From Bacillota bacterium (GTDB taxonomy: Bacteria > Bacillota > Clostridia > Oscillospirales > Ethanoligenentaceae), in contig JAEWAE010000012.1 of the NCBI GenBank assembly GCA_023391835.1, positions 1 to 24,922 of the forward strand: 24,922 bases of DNA. Direction: 5' to 3'. Under the pieces are notes generated by a model. That model searched no databases. It saw only the letters and a list, made by a program, of their open reading frames with translations, and was not told the origin of the DNA. Numbering within the stretch: the first letter of the stretch is position 1; the number at the start of each line of letters is the position of its first letter. Shown piece after piece: positions 7,790-15,465 of the stretch. The position numbers and the translations under genes are program-made.

Positions 7790-8140
7790 TTGATACAGAT
7801 CGAAAATCCAAACGGCATGATCGAAATCACTCACGAATATTTCAGCAACCTGATCGGTTATGCGGCCTCTTCCTGCTACGGGGTGGCAGATATGGCGGCC
7901 AGCAGCCCCGCCCAAGGCCTGCTTTCCATTTTTGGCCACGAGCAGATCGACCGAGGCGTCAAGGTGCGCAAGGTGGGCGGTGAACTGGTGATCGAGCTGC
8001 ATATCATCGTCACCTATGGCGTCAACATCACCGCCATCGTCAAGAGCATCGTCAAAAAGGTCAGATATACCGTGGAAGAGGCCACCGGGCTCCATGTGGA
8101 AAGCGTCAACGTTTTCGTGGACGGCATGAAGGCCGAATAG
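7790..8140 (+). CDS. yloU: Asp23/Gls24 family protein (YloU-like)
   Basis: Small protein (116 aa) of the Asp23/Gls24 (DUF322) family, which in Gram-positive bacteria is linked to cell-envelope stress and membrane association. It carries the typical GKV-type C-terminal half: VKVRKVGGELVIELHIIV, YGVNITAIVKSIVKKVRY and HVESVNVFVDGM. The TTG at 7790 is chosen because AAAGGAG ends 9 bases before it; an internal ATG at 7817 lacks a ribosome site. It is 32 bases upstream of fakA and surely co-transcribed. The order yloU-yloV(fakA)-...-recG matches Bacillus. Molecular function is not established. Confidence 0.92.
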   Translation: MIQIENPNGMIEITHEYFSNLIGYAASSCYGVADMAASSPAQGLLSIFGHEQIDRGVKVRKVGGELVIELHIIVTYGVNITAIVKSIVKKVRYTVEEATGLHVESVNVFVDGMKAE

Positions 8141-8172
8141 CCCCATTGCAATCAAAAGGAAGGCTATCACCT

Positions 8173-9801
8173 ATGAACACCAAGACGATTACCGGCTCCG
8201 CGCTCAAGGATATGATCGTTTCCGCCGCCAATGTCCTCGACGCGCAAAAGCAGGAAGTCAATGAACTCAACGTCTTTCCCGTTCCGGATGGTGACACGGG
8301 GACCAATATGTCCATGACCATGAATTCCGCCGTGCGGGAACTCACAAAGATGCCCGACGCCGTGACGGTTTCGGCCGTTTCCGAGACCACCGCCTCCTCC
8401 CTGCTGCGCGGGGCACGGGGCAATTCCGGCGTCATTCTGTCGCTGCTGTTCCGCGGCATCGCCCGGTATCTCAAGGGCAAGACGGATGCCACGGGCACCG
8501 ACCTTGCCTACTCCCTCCAGTCGGGGGTAGAGGCGGCCTACAAAGCCGTCATGAAGCCGGCGGAAGGCACGATCCTCACCGTGGCGCGGGAAGCCGCAGA
8601 GGCCGCCAAAACGGCCATCGACACCACCGACGACGCGGGCGAGGTGCTCGCCGCCATTGTGACGGTGGCGGGGGAATCGCTGGCCCGCACGCCCGAGCTG
8701 CTGCCCGTGCTGAAAAAGGCCGGCGTGGTCGACGCGGGCGGCAAAGGGCTTGTCATCGTGCTGGGCGCTATGCTTGACACGCTGCGCACGGGCGTGGTCG
8801 CGCAGGCAGGCGAAGCGGCCCCGGCGGCTGCGGTCACTCAGGCGGATGCGGCGGGTAAAGCGGAAGAGAAAATCCGCTTTACATACTGCACGGAATTCAT
8901 CGTCAACAAGGCCCCCGACTCCCAAAAAGATCCGCTGGCTCTTCGGGCGTTTCTGGAATCGCTGGGCGACTGCGTGCTGGTTGCCGACGACACCGATTTC
9001 ATCAAGGTGCATTTCCACACCAACGACCCCGGCACCGCCATCCAGGAGGCGCTGACCTACGGGTATCTGACCAATATCAAAATCGACAACATGCGCGTAC
9101 AACACGAGGAAAAGGCCGCCCACAGCCACAAAGCTCCCGTAAAACCGCTGGGATTTGTGGCCGTGGCCGCAGGCAGCGGCATCGCCGATCTTTTCCGCGA
9201 CCTGGGTGTGGATAAGGTCGTGGAGGGCGGTCAGACTATGAACCCCAGCACCGAGGATATCCTCGACGCGGTGGAAGCGGTCAATGCCGAAACAGTCATT
9301 GTGCTGCCCAACAATAAAAACATCATTTTGGCCGCCGAGCAGGCCGTGACGCTGGCCGACTGCCACATGCACGTGCTGCATACCAAGTCTGTCCCGCAGG
9401 GCATCTCGGCCATGCTCACCTACAATCCCGACGCAAAGTTGGAAGACAACCTCAAAGGCATGGAAGACGCCTTTTCCAAGGTTCAGACTGGCCAGGTAAC
9501 CTTTGCGGCGCGGGATTCCGAATTCGACGGGCAAAAGATCCAGAAGGACGAGATCCTCGCCATGCGGGAAGGCAAGATCGTCTTTACCGCAGACGACGCG
9601 AGCCGGGCTGCGGTGCGGCTGGTGGATGAAATGGCCGACAAATCCACCTCCTATATTACGGTGATTTACGGTGAGGGCGTCACTTCCGAGCAGGCGGCCG
9701 CCGTACGCGACGAGCTGAGCGGCAAGCTGCCCACCCAGACGGAAATCAACGTGATAAACGGCGGGCAGCCGGTCTATCACTATATTATTTCGGTCGAATA
9801 A
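8173..9801 (+). CDS. fakA: Fatty acid kinase catalytic subunit FakA (YloV/DAK2-domain protein)
   Basis: ATP-dependent kinase that phosphorylates fatty acids held by a FakB (DegV) partner, feeding them to phospholipid synthesis. The 542-aa protein has an N-terminal DhaL-type kinase domain with VFPVPDGDTGTNM (metal aspartates D39, D41) and RGARGNSGVILS. A middle domain carries a cysteine in TYCTEF and the two histidines of KVHFHTNDPG, the zinc set known in Staphylococcus FakA. A C-terminal DegV-like domain follows. AAGGAAGG precedes the ATG at 8173; an upstream in-frame TTG (8146) would overlap that site. No fakB is present in the window. A terminator follows. Confidence 0.94.
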   Translation: MNTKTITGSALKDMIVSAANVLDAQKQEVNELNVFPVPDGDTGTNMSMTMNSAVRELTKMPDAVTVSAVSETTASSLLRGARGNSGVILSLLFRGIARYLKGKTDATGTDLAYSLQSGVEAAYKAVMKPAEGTILTVAREAAEAAKTAIDTTDDAGEVLAAIVTVAGESLARTPELLPVLKKAGVVDAGGKGLVIVLGAMLDTLRTGVVAQAGEAAPAAAVTQADAAGKAEEKIRFTYCTEFIVNKAPDSQKDPLALRAFLESLGDCVLVADDTDFIKVHFHTNDPGTAIQEALTYGYLTNIKIDNMRVQHEEKAAHSHKAPVKPLGFVAVAAGSGIADLFRDLGVDKVVEGGQTMNPSTEDILDAVEAVNAETVIVLPNNKNIILAAEQAVTLADCHMHVLHTKSVPQGISAMLTYNPDAKLEDNLKGMEDAFSKVQTGQVTFAARDSEFDGQKIQKDEILAMREGKIVFTADDASRAAVRLVDEMADKSTSYITVIYGEGVTSEQAAAVRDELSGKLPTQTEINVINGGQPVYHYIISVE

Positions 9802-9825
9802 ACCGGCCGGCGGTTTACGGTTGGG

Positions 9826-9850
9826 GCGGCGGTTTTTCCGCCGCTTTTTT
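9826..9850 (+). terminator. Intrinsic terminator after fakA
   Basis: Seven-base perfect arms (9826-9832, 9838-9844) with a T5 loop and six T after the stem. An outer TTGGGG/CCCCAA pairing (9821-9826, 9855-9860) encloses the whole. No promoter is evident before recG, so read-through probably serves it. Confidence 0.8.
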
Positions 9851-9893
9851 CATACCCCAAGCCGGCCGGGCATCAGGATGCGGGGGCTCGATT

Positions 9894-11954
9894 TTGGCTG
9901 ACACACCGCTTGATATCCGTTTCCTCAAAGGGGTGGGCGAAAAGCGCGCCAAGCTTTTCGCACGCCTTGGCATCCGCACGGTCGCGGATCTGCTGGGATT
10001 TTTCCCGCGGGACTATTTGGATTTTTCCGCACCCAGGCCCATCGGCGAGTGTGTGCCCGGCGAGCTGTGCTGCATCCGGGGCATGGTCACGGCCGGCGTG
10101 CGAGCAGCGGCCGTGCGGCCCGGGCTGACCCTTTACCGGCTGCGGGTCACCGACGACACCGGCGGCTGCGACATCACCTATTTTAACAACAAATATATCG
10201 GCGACATGCTGAAAAACGGGCAGACGTATTTTTTTTCCGGTCGGATGGACGGCTCGCTGTTCCGAAAAGAAATGGCCGCGCCCGAATTTATTCCCGTCGG
10301 CGAGAGCGCCGGTCTGCTGCCGGTATATCACGCCACCGGCGGGCTTTCCACCCGGATGATACGGGCCGCCGTACGCCAGGCTCTGGGCGGTGAGCTGGAG
10401 CGGGACGGCCGTATCCCTTCCGATCCCCTGCCCGAGTGGCTACGCACCCAATACGGGCTGTGCCACCTGCGCTTTGCCATCGAGACCATCCATTTCCCTC
10501 CCGACCGCCCGGCGCTGGAAACCGCCCGCCGTCGGCTGATTTTTGAGGAGCTGCTGGCTTTGCAGCTGGGCATGATGCGCATCCGGGCGCGGGGCCGTGA
10601 GGCCAGCGCGCCCGCCTGCACCGCATTCACCGACGCGGACGCTTTTCTGCGCACGCTGCCGTTTGAGCCCACGGGCGCCCAGCGGCGCGCCGTAGCTCAG
10701 GTGGCGGCGGATATGGCGCGCCCTGTGCCCATGAATCGCCTTGTCGAGGGGGATGTGGGCTCCGGCAAGACGGCCGTGGCGGCCGCCGCCGTTTTTCTGG
10801 CCGCCCGAAACGGCCTGCAGGCCGCCCTGATGGCCCCCACCGAGATACTGGCCCGGCAGCATTATCAGACCCTTACCTCTCTGCTGGGGAGCCGCGTACG
10901 GGTGGGGCTGCTCACCGGCGGGCTGCGCGGGGCGGAAAAGCGACGGACCCTGCGCGCCCTCGCCGCCGGGGAAATTGACCTGGCGGTGGGCACCCACGCT
11001 CTTATGCAGACCGGCGTGGACTTTGCCCGGCTGGGGCTGGTCGTCACCGACGAGCAACACCGATTTGGTGTGGAACAGAGGGCCCGGCTCGGCGCCAAGG
11101 GCAGCGAGGGCGACCGGCACCCCCACGCCCTGATCATGTCGGCCACCCCCATTCCCCGCACGCTGGCTCTGATCATCTACGGCGATCTGGATATTTCGGT
11201 ACTGGATGAGATGCCCCGGGGACGCAAGCCCATCCTCACTTACTGTGTGGATTCCGGCAAGCGGCAGCGGGTCTACGGCTTCATTCGGCAGCATCTGGAT
11301 AAAGGCCTGCAAGCCTACATCGTCTGCCCGGTGATCGAGGGGAGCGACACGGGGCTTGCCGCCGCGGAAGAATACGCCGCCGGCATCGCCCGGCAGGATT
11401 TCGCCGGTTACCGGGTCGGGCTGCTCCACGGGCGCATGAAGGCGGCTGAAAAAGACCGCGTCATGGCGCAGTTTGCCGCCGGCGAGCTGCAGCTGCTGGT
11501 TTCCACCACCGTGGTGGAGGTGGGTGTGGACGTACCCAACGCCGTCATAATGGTGGTGGAAAACGCCGAACGTTTCGGCTTGTCACAGCTCCACCAGCTG
11601 CGCGGGCGGGTCGGCCGCGGCAGCGCCCAATCCTACTGCATTCTCATTTCCGACGCCCAAGGCGGCACCACGGCCAAGCGACTGCGCATCCTGTGCGACA
11701 CCTCCGACGGATTCGAAATTGCGGAAAACGACTTGAAGCTGCGGGGGCCGGGCGACTTTTTCGGCAAACGGCAGCACGGCCTGCCGGCGCTGAAAATTGC
11801 CGACCTGCTCACCGACTCCGACCTGCTCCGCGAGGCGCGGGAGGCGGCCGGCGAAGTGCTGACCCGCGACCCGACGCTTTCCGCACCCGATAACGCCGGG
11901 CTGCGGCGGATTGTGAACCGCCTGTTTGCCGACGAAAATATTGTTTTCAACTGA
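9894..11954 (+). CDS. recG: ATP-dependent DNA helicase RecG
   Basis: Superfamily 2 helicase that remodels stalled replication forks and branched recombination intermediates. The 686-aa protein has the N-terminal wedge (OB-fold) domain (about 1-230, opening with a helix-hairpin-helix-like LKGVGEKRAKLFARLGI), then Walker A GDVGSGKT (K292), the DEQH box (386-389), MSATPIPRTLAL, a WRR-like GRMK segment, VGVDVPNA and the motif VI QLHQLRGRVGRG. Length is typical. The TTG at 9894 is the only start giving the normal N-terminus. Its ribosome site (GGGGG at about 10 bases) is poor, so translation may be weak. It follows fakA by 92 bases. Confidence 0.96.
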   Translation: MADTPLDIRFLKGVGEKRAKLFARLGIRTVADLLGFFPRDYLDFSAPRPIGECVPGELCCIRGMVTAGVRAAAVRPGLTLYRLRVTDDTGGCDITYFNNKYIGDMLKNGQTYFFSGRMDGSLFRKEMAAPEFIPVGESAGLLPVYHATGGLSTRMIRAAVRQALGGELERDGRIPSDPLPEWLRTQYGLCHLRFAIETIHFPPDRPALETARRRLIFEELLALQLGMMRIRARGREASAPACTAFTDADAFLRTLPFEPTGAQRRAVAQVAADMARPVPMNRLVEGDVGSGKTAVAAAAVFLAARNGLQAALMAPTEILARQHYQTLTSLLGSRVRVGLLTGGLRGAEKRRTLRALAAGEIDLAVGTHALMQTGVDFARLGLVVTDEQHRFGVEQRARLGAKGSEGDRHPHALIMSATPIPRTLALIIYGDLDISVLDEMPRGRKPILTYCVDSGKRQRVYGFIRQHLDKGLQAYIVCPVIEGSDTGLAAAEEYAAGIARQDFAGYRVGLLHGRMKAAEKDRVMAQFAAGELQLLVSTTVVEVGVDVPNAVIMVVENAERFGLSQLHQLRGRVGRGSAQSYCILISDAQGGTTAKRLRILCDTSDGFEIAENDLKLRGPGDFFGKRQHGLPALKIADLLTDSDLLREAREAAGEVLTRDPTLSAPDNAGLRRIVNRLFADENIVFN

Positions 11955-12058
11955 ATTTCCCCAAACGGGGGAAAACGACGCATTTCCCGCCCGCAAATCG
12001 GGGAATCTATGACCGGAGCCGCTTTTCCGGCGCCATAGACTGAAAGGGAGATGGGCAT

Positions 12059-12229
12059 ATGGCCGAAGAACCAAAGGGCAAGGTCTGGCGGCCGCGGGTT
12101 TCGGATGACCGGCACCGCTCGGCCCAGGACAATCTTTCCTATGATTTCCGGCAGGTCGGGGATATCCAGGCCTTCCGCGATATGAAGGAAAAGGCGAAAA
12201 AGACCATGGAAGACAACCGTTTCGAATAA
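12059..12229 (+). CDS. Small charged protein of unknown function (56 aa)
   Basis: ATG at 12059 is preceded by AAAGGGAG at good spacing and the frame is closed by TAA at 12227, followed by a strong terminator. The protein is hydrophilic with many Lys, Arg, Asp and Glu, has no membrane segment, and begins MAEEPKGKVWRPRVSDD with a probably helical Lys-rich C-terminus (DMKEKAKKTMEDNRFE). I do not recognise the family. It lies 104 bases after recG, with a hairpin (12008-12040 region) between them and no clear promoter, so it is probably the last gene of the recG transcript. Confidence 0.7.
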   Translation: MAEEPKGKVWRPRVSDDRHRSAQDNLSYDFRQVGDIQAFRDMKEKAKKTMEDNRFE

Positions 12230-12250
12230 GCCGGGAGCTTCCCGGTACGG

Positions 12251-12289
12251 AAAACCGCCGCGGCACGATTTGGCGCCGCGGCGGTTTTT
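12251..12289 (+). terminator. Strong terminator after the 56-aa gene
   Basis: Fourteen-base perfect arms (12251-12264 and 12275-12288) with a 10-base loop, the right arm ending in a T5 run. Confidence 0.9.
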
Positions 12290-12310
12290 GCCTGTCGATT
12301 ATAATGACGA

Positions 12311-12335
12311 TAAAAAGCGACTATATCGCTTTTTA
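12311..12335. terminator. Hairpin between convergent genes
   Basis: Ten-base perfect arms (12311-12320, 12326-12335), A-rich on the left and T-rich on the right. It is the only structured element downstream of the minus-strand phosphatase and may end that transcript, but the U-run is within the stem. Confidence 0.4.
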
Positions 12336-12378
12336 CCATACAGATGAGTGCGACCGTGCGTATACTTTAAGCCGGATA

Positions 12379-13062
12379 TTACTTTTCGGAATCATTGGGT
12401 CCCAACTCATCCAATACATCATGAATGCGCTCCGCATCCGGGGCGCCCGCCCCTTCGGGGATGCGGCCCACCACCTCAAGCACACGGCCGCTCATCCATG
12501 TCTGGGGGGTCAGTAAGACCTCAAACCCCATGCCGTTGCCGGTCATCCAGTCGTAAAACGGCCGGCGGGGATAGCCGAACGTGCCCAGCAGCATCATGAT
12601 GACCCCGCCGTGGGTCATCACCACCGCCCGACCGGTGCCGGTGCTGAGCAGCCGTGCCGTCAGCGCCTGGAACGCCGCGCAGCAGCGCTTCTGGAAATCC
12701 CCCGCGCTCTCGCCGCCCGGCGGCGCGGTGCGCCCGCCGCATGCCGCCCAGTCGCGGAACACCGGGTCGTCTTTGAGCTGCCCGATGCTTTTACCCTCGT
12801 ATTCGCCGAAATCGCATTCGGCCAGCCCCGGCTCCAGGCGTGGCTTGCTGCCCGGGTAGAGAATCTGCAGCGTCTGGGTGCAGCGGCTCAAGGGGCTTGA
12901 AAAAAATACGTCCGCCTGCGGGTAATCATAGCGGCGGCCCAGCTCGGCGATGTCCGCCGCGCCCTCTTCGCTCAGCGGCACGTCGGTGCTGCCCAGATAC
13001 CTCCCCTCGCGGTTTGCCTGGGTCATGCCGTGGCGCAGCAGATAGATATGATAGGCTTTCAT
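12379..13062 (-). CDS. Histidine phosphatase family protein (phosphoglycerate-mutase-like)
   Basis: Member of the RHG histidine phosphatase superfamily, which transfers phosphate through a catalytic histidine. The 227-aa protein opens with YLLRHGMTQAN (catalytic H11 in the RHG motif), has the usual STDVPLSEEG and FFSSPLSRCTQTL blocks, LAECDFGEYEGKS with the acid residue, and a second active-site histidine in VVMTHGGVIMMLL. Related enzymes include alpha-ribazole phosphatase (CobC) and phosphoglycerate phosphatases; no cobalamin genes are nearby, so the substrate cannot be named. The ATG at 13062 is chosen because upstream codons lack conservation and GGGGGA lies about 7 bases before it. It is divergent from the XRE gene. 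Confidence 0.88.
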   Translation of the reverse strand: MKAYHIYLLRHGMTQANREGRYLGSTDVPLSEEGAADIAELGRRYDYPQADVFFSSPLSRCTQTLQILYPGSKPRLEPGLAECDFGEYEGKSIGQLKDDPVFRDWAACGGRTAPPGGESAGDFQKRCCAAFQALTARLLSTGTGRAVVMTHGGVIMMLLGTFGYPRRPFYDWMTGNGMGFEVLLTPQTWMSGRVLEVVGRIPEGAGAPDAERIHDVLDELGPNDSEK

Positions 13063-13090
13063 CCGGTTTCCCCCGATTTTCCTGATACTT

Positions 13091-13127
13091 CCCGGCCATG
13101 GCCGGGCCGTGCGGAAGATTCCGCACG
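13091..13127. repeat. Two adjacent palindromes in the divergent intergenic region
   Basis: A perfect 16-base palindrome occupies 13091-13106 (arms CCCGGCCA/TGGCCGGG) and a 9-base-arm inverted repeat occupies 13108-13127 with a 2-base centre (CGTGCGGAA/TTCCGCACG). They lie between the phosphatase start and the XRE promoter. They could be operators for the XRE protein or RNA hairpins in the phosphatase leader. Confidence 0.6.
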
Positions 13128-13135
13128 ATTTTGGC

Positions 13136-13164
13136 TTTACAATTGTCGAAACACAAGATATAAT
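13136..13164 (+). promoter_or_regulatory. Sigma-A promoter of the XRE regulator
   Basis: TTTACA (13136-13141), 17-base spacer, perfect TATAAT (13159-13164). On the opposite strand TATAAT also reads at 13168-13163 with TTCGCC 16 bases upstream, so a divergent, overlapping promoter for the phosphatase is possible. Confidence 0.78.
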
Positions 13165-13203
13165 TATACTACATGTTGAAAACTGGCGAAGGAGGCAGGC
13201 AGA

Positions 13204-13908
13204 ATGAACGCCGATTTTCCTCGGCTGCTGACACTGCTGCGAAAGGAAATGGGGCTGAGCCAGAAGGCCGCCGCCCAGCAGCTCGGCATTTCCCAGGCGC
13301 TGCTCTCCCATTATGAAAAGGGTATCCGGGAATGCGGGCTGGATTTTGTCGTGCGTGCCGCCGTCTTTTACGGCGTGTCATGCGACTATATGCTCGGCCG
13401 CTCGCCCGATCGTTCCGGCGCCGTCATTTCGGTGGAAGAGATCCCCGAGCCGGAGGCGATCGGCAAGGAAAACGTCTTTCACGGCAGCCTGCTCCCCACG
13501 CTCAATAAAAAGCTCATCGCCAACTCACTCAATATCGTCTACGACCTGCTGATGAAATCCGGCAGCCGGGAGCTGACGACCGAGGTGTCGAATTATCTGA
13601 CCATTGCGGTCTATAAGATGTTCCGGCTGCTTTACAGCGCCAATACTCAAAATCCCGCCGGGCTTTTCGCCATCCCTCCGTCGGAATTCGGGGAGCTTTC
13701 CACCGCCGCGGGTCTGGTCAGCGAGATGAAAGTGCGCTGCATGACCCAGCGGGAAAACGCGCCCGGCCTGACCCCGCTGGCAGACACCGCTCCCCTGGAG
13801 CTGAGCCCCGAAAAGATCGCGCGGGAATACCCGCTTTTCGCCACGTCGCTGGCCAATCTCGTCAAGAATGTGGAAAACCACATTGCCCGCATCGACCGTC
13901 CGGAATAA
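13204..13908 (+). CDS. XRE-family helix-turn-helix transcriptional regulator
   Basis: DNA-binding regulator of 234 aa. The N-terminal HTH_3 domain (about 7-62) reads LLRKEMGLSQKAAAQQLGIS, then QALLSHYEKGIRECGLDFVVRAAVFYGVSCDYMLGRS, a standard Cro/C1-type fold. The C-terminal part (about 90-230) is mostly helical, with no known ligand or protease motif that I recognise, and is probably for dimerisation or effector binding. AAGGAGG precedes the ATG. It has a near-consensus promoter and a strong terminator and is transcribed alone. Two palindromes just upstream of the promoter make autoregulation plausible. Its target is unknown. Confidence 0.9.
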   Translation: MNADFPRLLTLLRKEMGLSQKAAAQQLGISQALLSHYEKGIRECGLDFVVRAAVFYGVSCDYMLGRSPDRSGAVISVEEIPEPEAIGKENVFHGSLLPTLNKKLIANSLNIVYDLLMKSGSRELTTEVSNYLTIAVYKMFRLLYSANTQNPAGLFAIPPSEFGELSTAAGLVSEMKVRCMTQRENAPGLTPLADTAPLELSPEKIAREYPLFATSLANLVKNVENHIARIDRPE

Positions 13909-13919
13909 GCCGGGCGCCC

Positions 13920-13951
13920 CGCCCCGGAGCGTTTCGCTCCGGGGCGTTTTT
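13920..13951 (+). terminator. Intrinsic terminator after the XRE gene
   Basis: Twelve-base perfect GC-rich arms (13920-13931, 13935-13946) with a TTT loop and five T. It lies 5 bases before the end of convergent purD and has no U-run in the minus direction. Confidence 0.9.
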
Positions 13952-13955
13952 GCGC

Positions 13956-15227
13956 TCAGCGGGTACGGCCGATATCCCGCCGCAGCTGCATGCCGTCGAA
14001 ATGGATACGGTCCACGCCCTCATAGGCCCGGCACAGCGCCTGCTCGAGAGTGTCGCCCAGCGCCGTGACGCCGAGCACCCGGCCGCCCGCGGTGTAATAG
14101 GCGCCGTCTGCCCCCAAGCGGGTGCCGGCGTGAAAAATACGCACATCGGGCAGCTCGGCGGCCTTGTCGAGCCCCGTAATGCGCTTGCCCGTCTCGTAAT
14201 GGCGCGGGTATCCGCCCGAAGCGGCCACCACACAGGCCGCCGCCCGTTCGTCCCACTGGATGTCGACGGCGTCGAGGCAGCCGTCCGCCACCGCCTCCAT
14301 GACGGTGAGCAGGTCGGTCTTGAGCCGCGGCAGCACCACCTGAGTCTCCGGGTCGCCGAAACGCGCGTTATACTCGATGACCTTCGGCCCGTCGGGCGTG
14401 AGCATCAGCCCGAAATAGAGACAGCCCTTGAAGGGCCGGCCTTCCCGGTTCATGGCTTCCACTGTGGGCCGGAAGATGCGCTCCATGCATTCGTCCGCCA
14501 CCGCGTCGGTATAATAGGGGTTGGGGCTGACGGTGCCCATGCCGCCGGTGTTGGGACCCTTGTCACCGTCGAAGGCGCGCTTGTGGTCTTGGGAAGAGAC
14601 CATGGGCTTGAGGGCCTTGCCGTCTGTGAAACTGAGTATCGACACTTCGGGGCCGGTGAGAAATTCCTCGATGACCACCCGGCTGCCCGATGCGCCGAAA
14701 ACCTTATCTTCCATGAGCGAGCGGATGGCGGCGGCCGCCTCCCCCTCATCCTGCGCGATGACGACGCCCTTGCCCAGCGCCAGCCCGTCGGCCTTGATGA
14801 CCGTCGGATAGCGCCCCTGCCGCCGGATATACGCCATAGCGGCCGCCGGGTCGTCGAATGTCTCGTAGCCGGCCGTGGGGATGCCGTACTTTTTCATCAA
14901 GTCCTTGGCAAAGACCTTGCTGCTCTCGATGGCGGCCGCGTTCCGACGCGGGCCGAAGGCCCGAAGCCCGGCCTCTTCCAGTGCGTCCACCATGCCCTTG
15001 GCCAGCGGGTCGTCGGGCGTGACCACCGTCAGGCCGACATGTTTCTCTTTGGCAAAGCGCACCATGCCCTCCACGTCGGTGGCGGCGATAGGCACACACT
15101 CGGCGTCCTGCGCGATGCCGCCGTTGCCGGGTGCGCAATAAATGCGCCCCACGCGGGCACTTTCTCTGAGCTTTGCGATCACGGCATGTTCCCGGCCGCC
15201 GCCGCCGACCACCAATATATCCGTCAT
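13956..15227 (-). CDS. purD: Phosphoribosylamine--glycine ligase (GAR synthetase)
   Basis: Second step of purine synthesis: joins phosphoribosylamine and glycine with ATP to give GAR. The 423-aa protein shows the N-terminal ILVVGGGGREHA motif, APGNGGIA, an ATP-grasp domain with KADGLALGKGV, SFTDGK and the signature FGLMLTPDGPKVIEYNARFGDPETQ, and the usual C-terminal domain. Length is typical (about 420). The ATG at 15227 follows GGAGGACG closely. Although last in the purine cluster, it is separated from purH by 238 bases holding a promoter and an attenuator-like terminator, so it can be controlled separately. Confidence 0.97.
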   Translation of the reverse strand: MTDILVVGGGGREHAVIAKLRESARVGRIYCAPGNGGIAQDAECVPIAATDVEGMVRFAKEKHVGLTVVTPDDPLAKGMVDALEEAGLRAFGPRRNAAAIESSKVFAKDLMKKYGIPTAGYETFDDPAAAMAYIRRQGRYPTVIKADGLALGKGVVIAQDEGEAAAAIRSLMEDKVFGASGSRVVIEEFLTGPEVSILSFTDGKALKPMVSSQDHKRAFDGDKGPNTGGMGTVSPNPYYTDAVADECMERIFRPTVEAMNREGRPFKGCLYFGLMLTPDGPKVIEYNARFGDPETQVVLPRLKTDLLTVMEAVADGCLDAVDIQWDERAAACVVAASGGYPRHYETGKRITGLDKAAELPDVRIFHAGTRLGADGAYYTAGGRVLGVTALGDTLEQALCRAYEGVDRIHFDGMQLRRDIGRTR

Positions 15228-15288
15228 TTCCGTCCTCCGGCACCGGGAGTTCCCCGGCGAATTCTGGCAGCCATTCTGCACGGCTGCG

Positions 15289-15334
15289 AAAAAAGGGCGT
15301 GAATCTCCCCTGTTTCAGGCAGGAGAGATTCACG
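15289..15334 (-). terminator. Attenuator-like terminator in the purD leader
   Basis: On the minus strand a 15-bp stem (15334-15320 with 15312-15298, one GU pair) with a 7-base loop is followed by CCC and six T (15294-15289). It lies between the purD promoter and the purD start, so it must be read through for expression. The leader segment 15373-15363 (GGGCTCGTGAA) can pair with TTCACG-CCC of the terminator's 3' side. Confidence 0.75.
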
Positions 15335-15379
15335 ATGGGATATCAAAGACCGACCCCGATGTTTCACGAGCCCGTCTTT

Positions 15380-15407
15380 ATTATAATACGAATTTACAGG
15401 TAAACAA
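15380..15407 (-). promoter_or_regulatory. Promoter of purD
   Basis: Minus strand: perfect TATAAT (15385-15380) with TTGTTT (15407-15402) 16 bases upstream. Start near 15373, giving a leader of about 145 bases. Confidence 0.6.
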
Positions 15408-15417
15408 ACGGTAAATT
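15391..15417. repeat. Inverted repeat over the purD -35 region
   Basis: AATTTAC (15391-15397) and GTAAATT (15411-15417) are perfect 7-base arms separated by 13 bases, spanning the spacer and -35 box. The position suits a repressor operator. No family can be named. Confidence 0.4.
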
Positions 15418-15465
15418 TGCCTTTTGATGCGCTTGCTATAATTTTCGGGGCGGATCACCGGCGTG

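Noticed and set aside
8167..9780. Long minus-strand open frame opposite fakA
   Set aside because: Antisense shadow of a well-conserved gene; no ribosome site and no recognisable domain.
13950..15302. Long plus-strand open frame opposite purD
   Set aside because: It overlaps a certain gene along its whole length and begins inside the XRE terminator.
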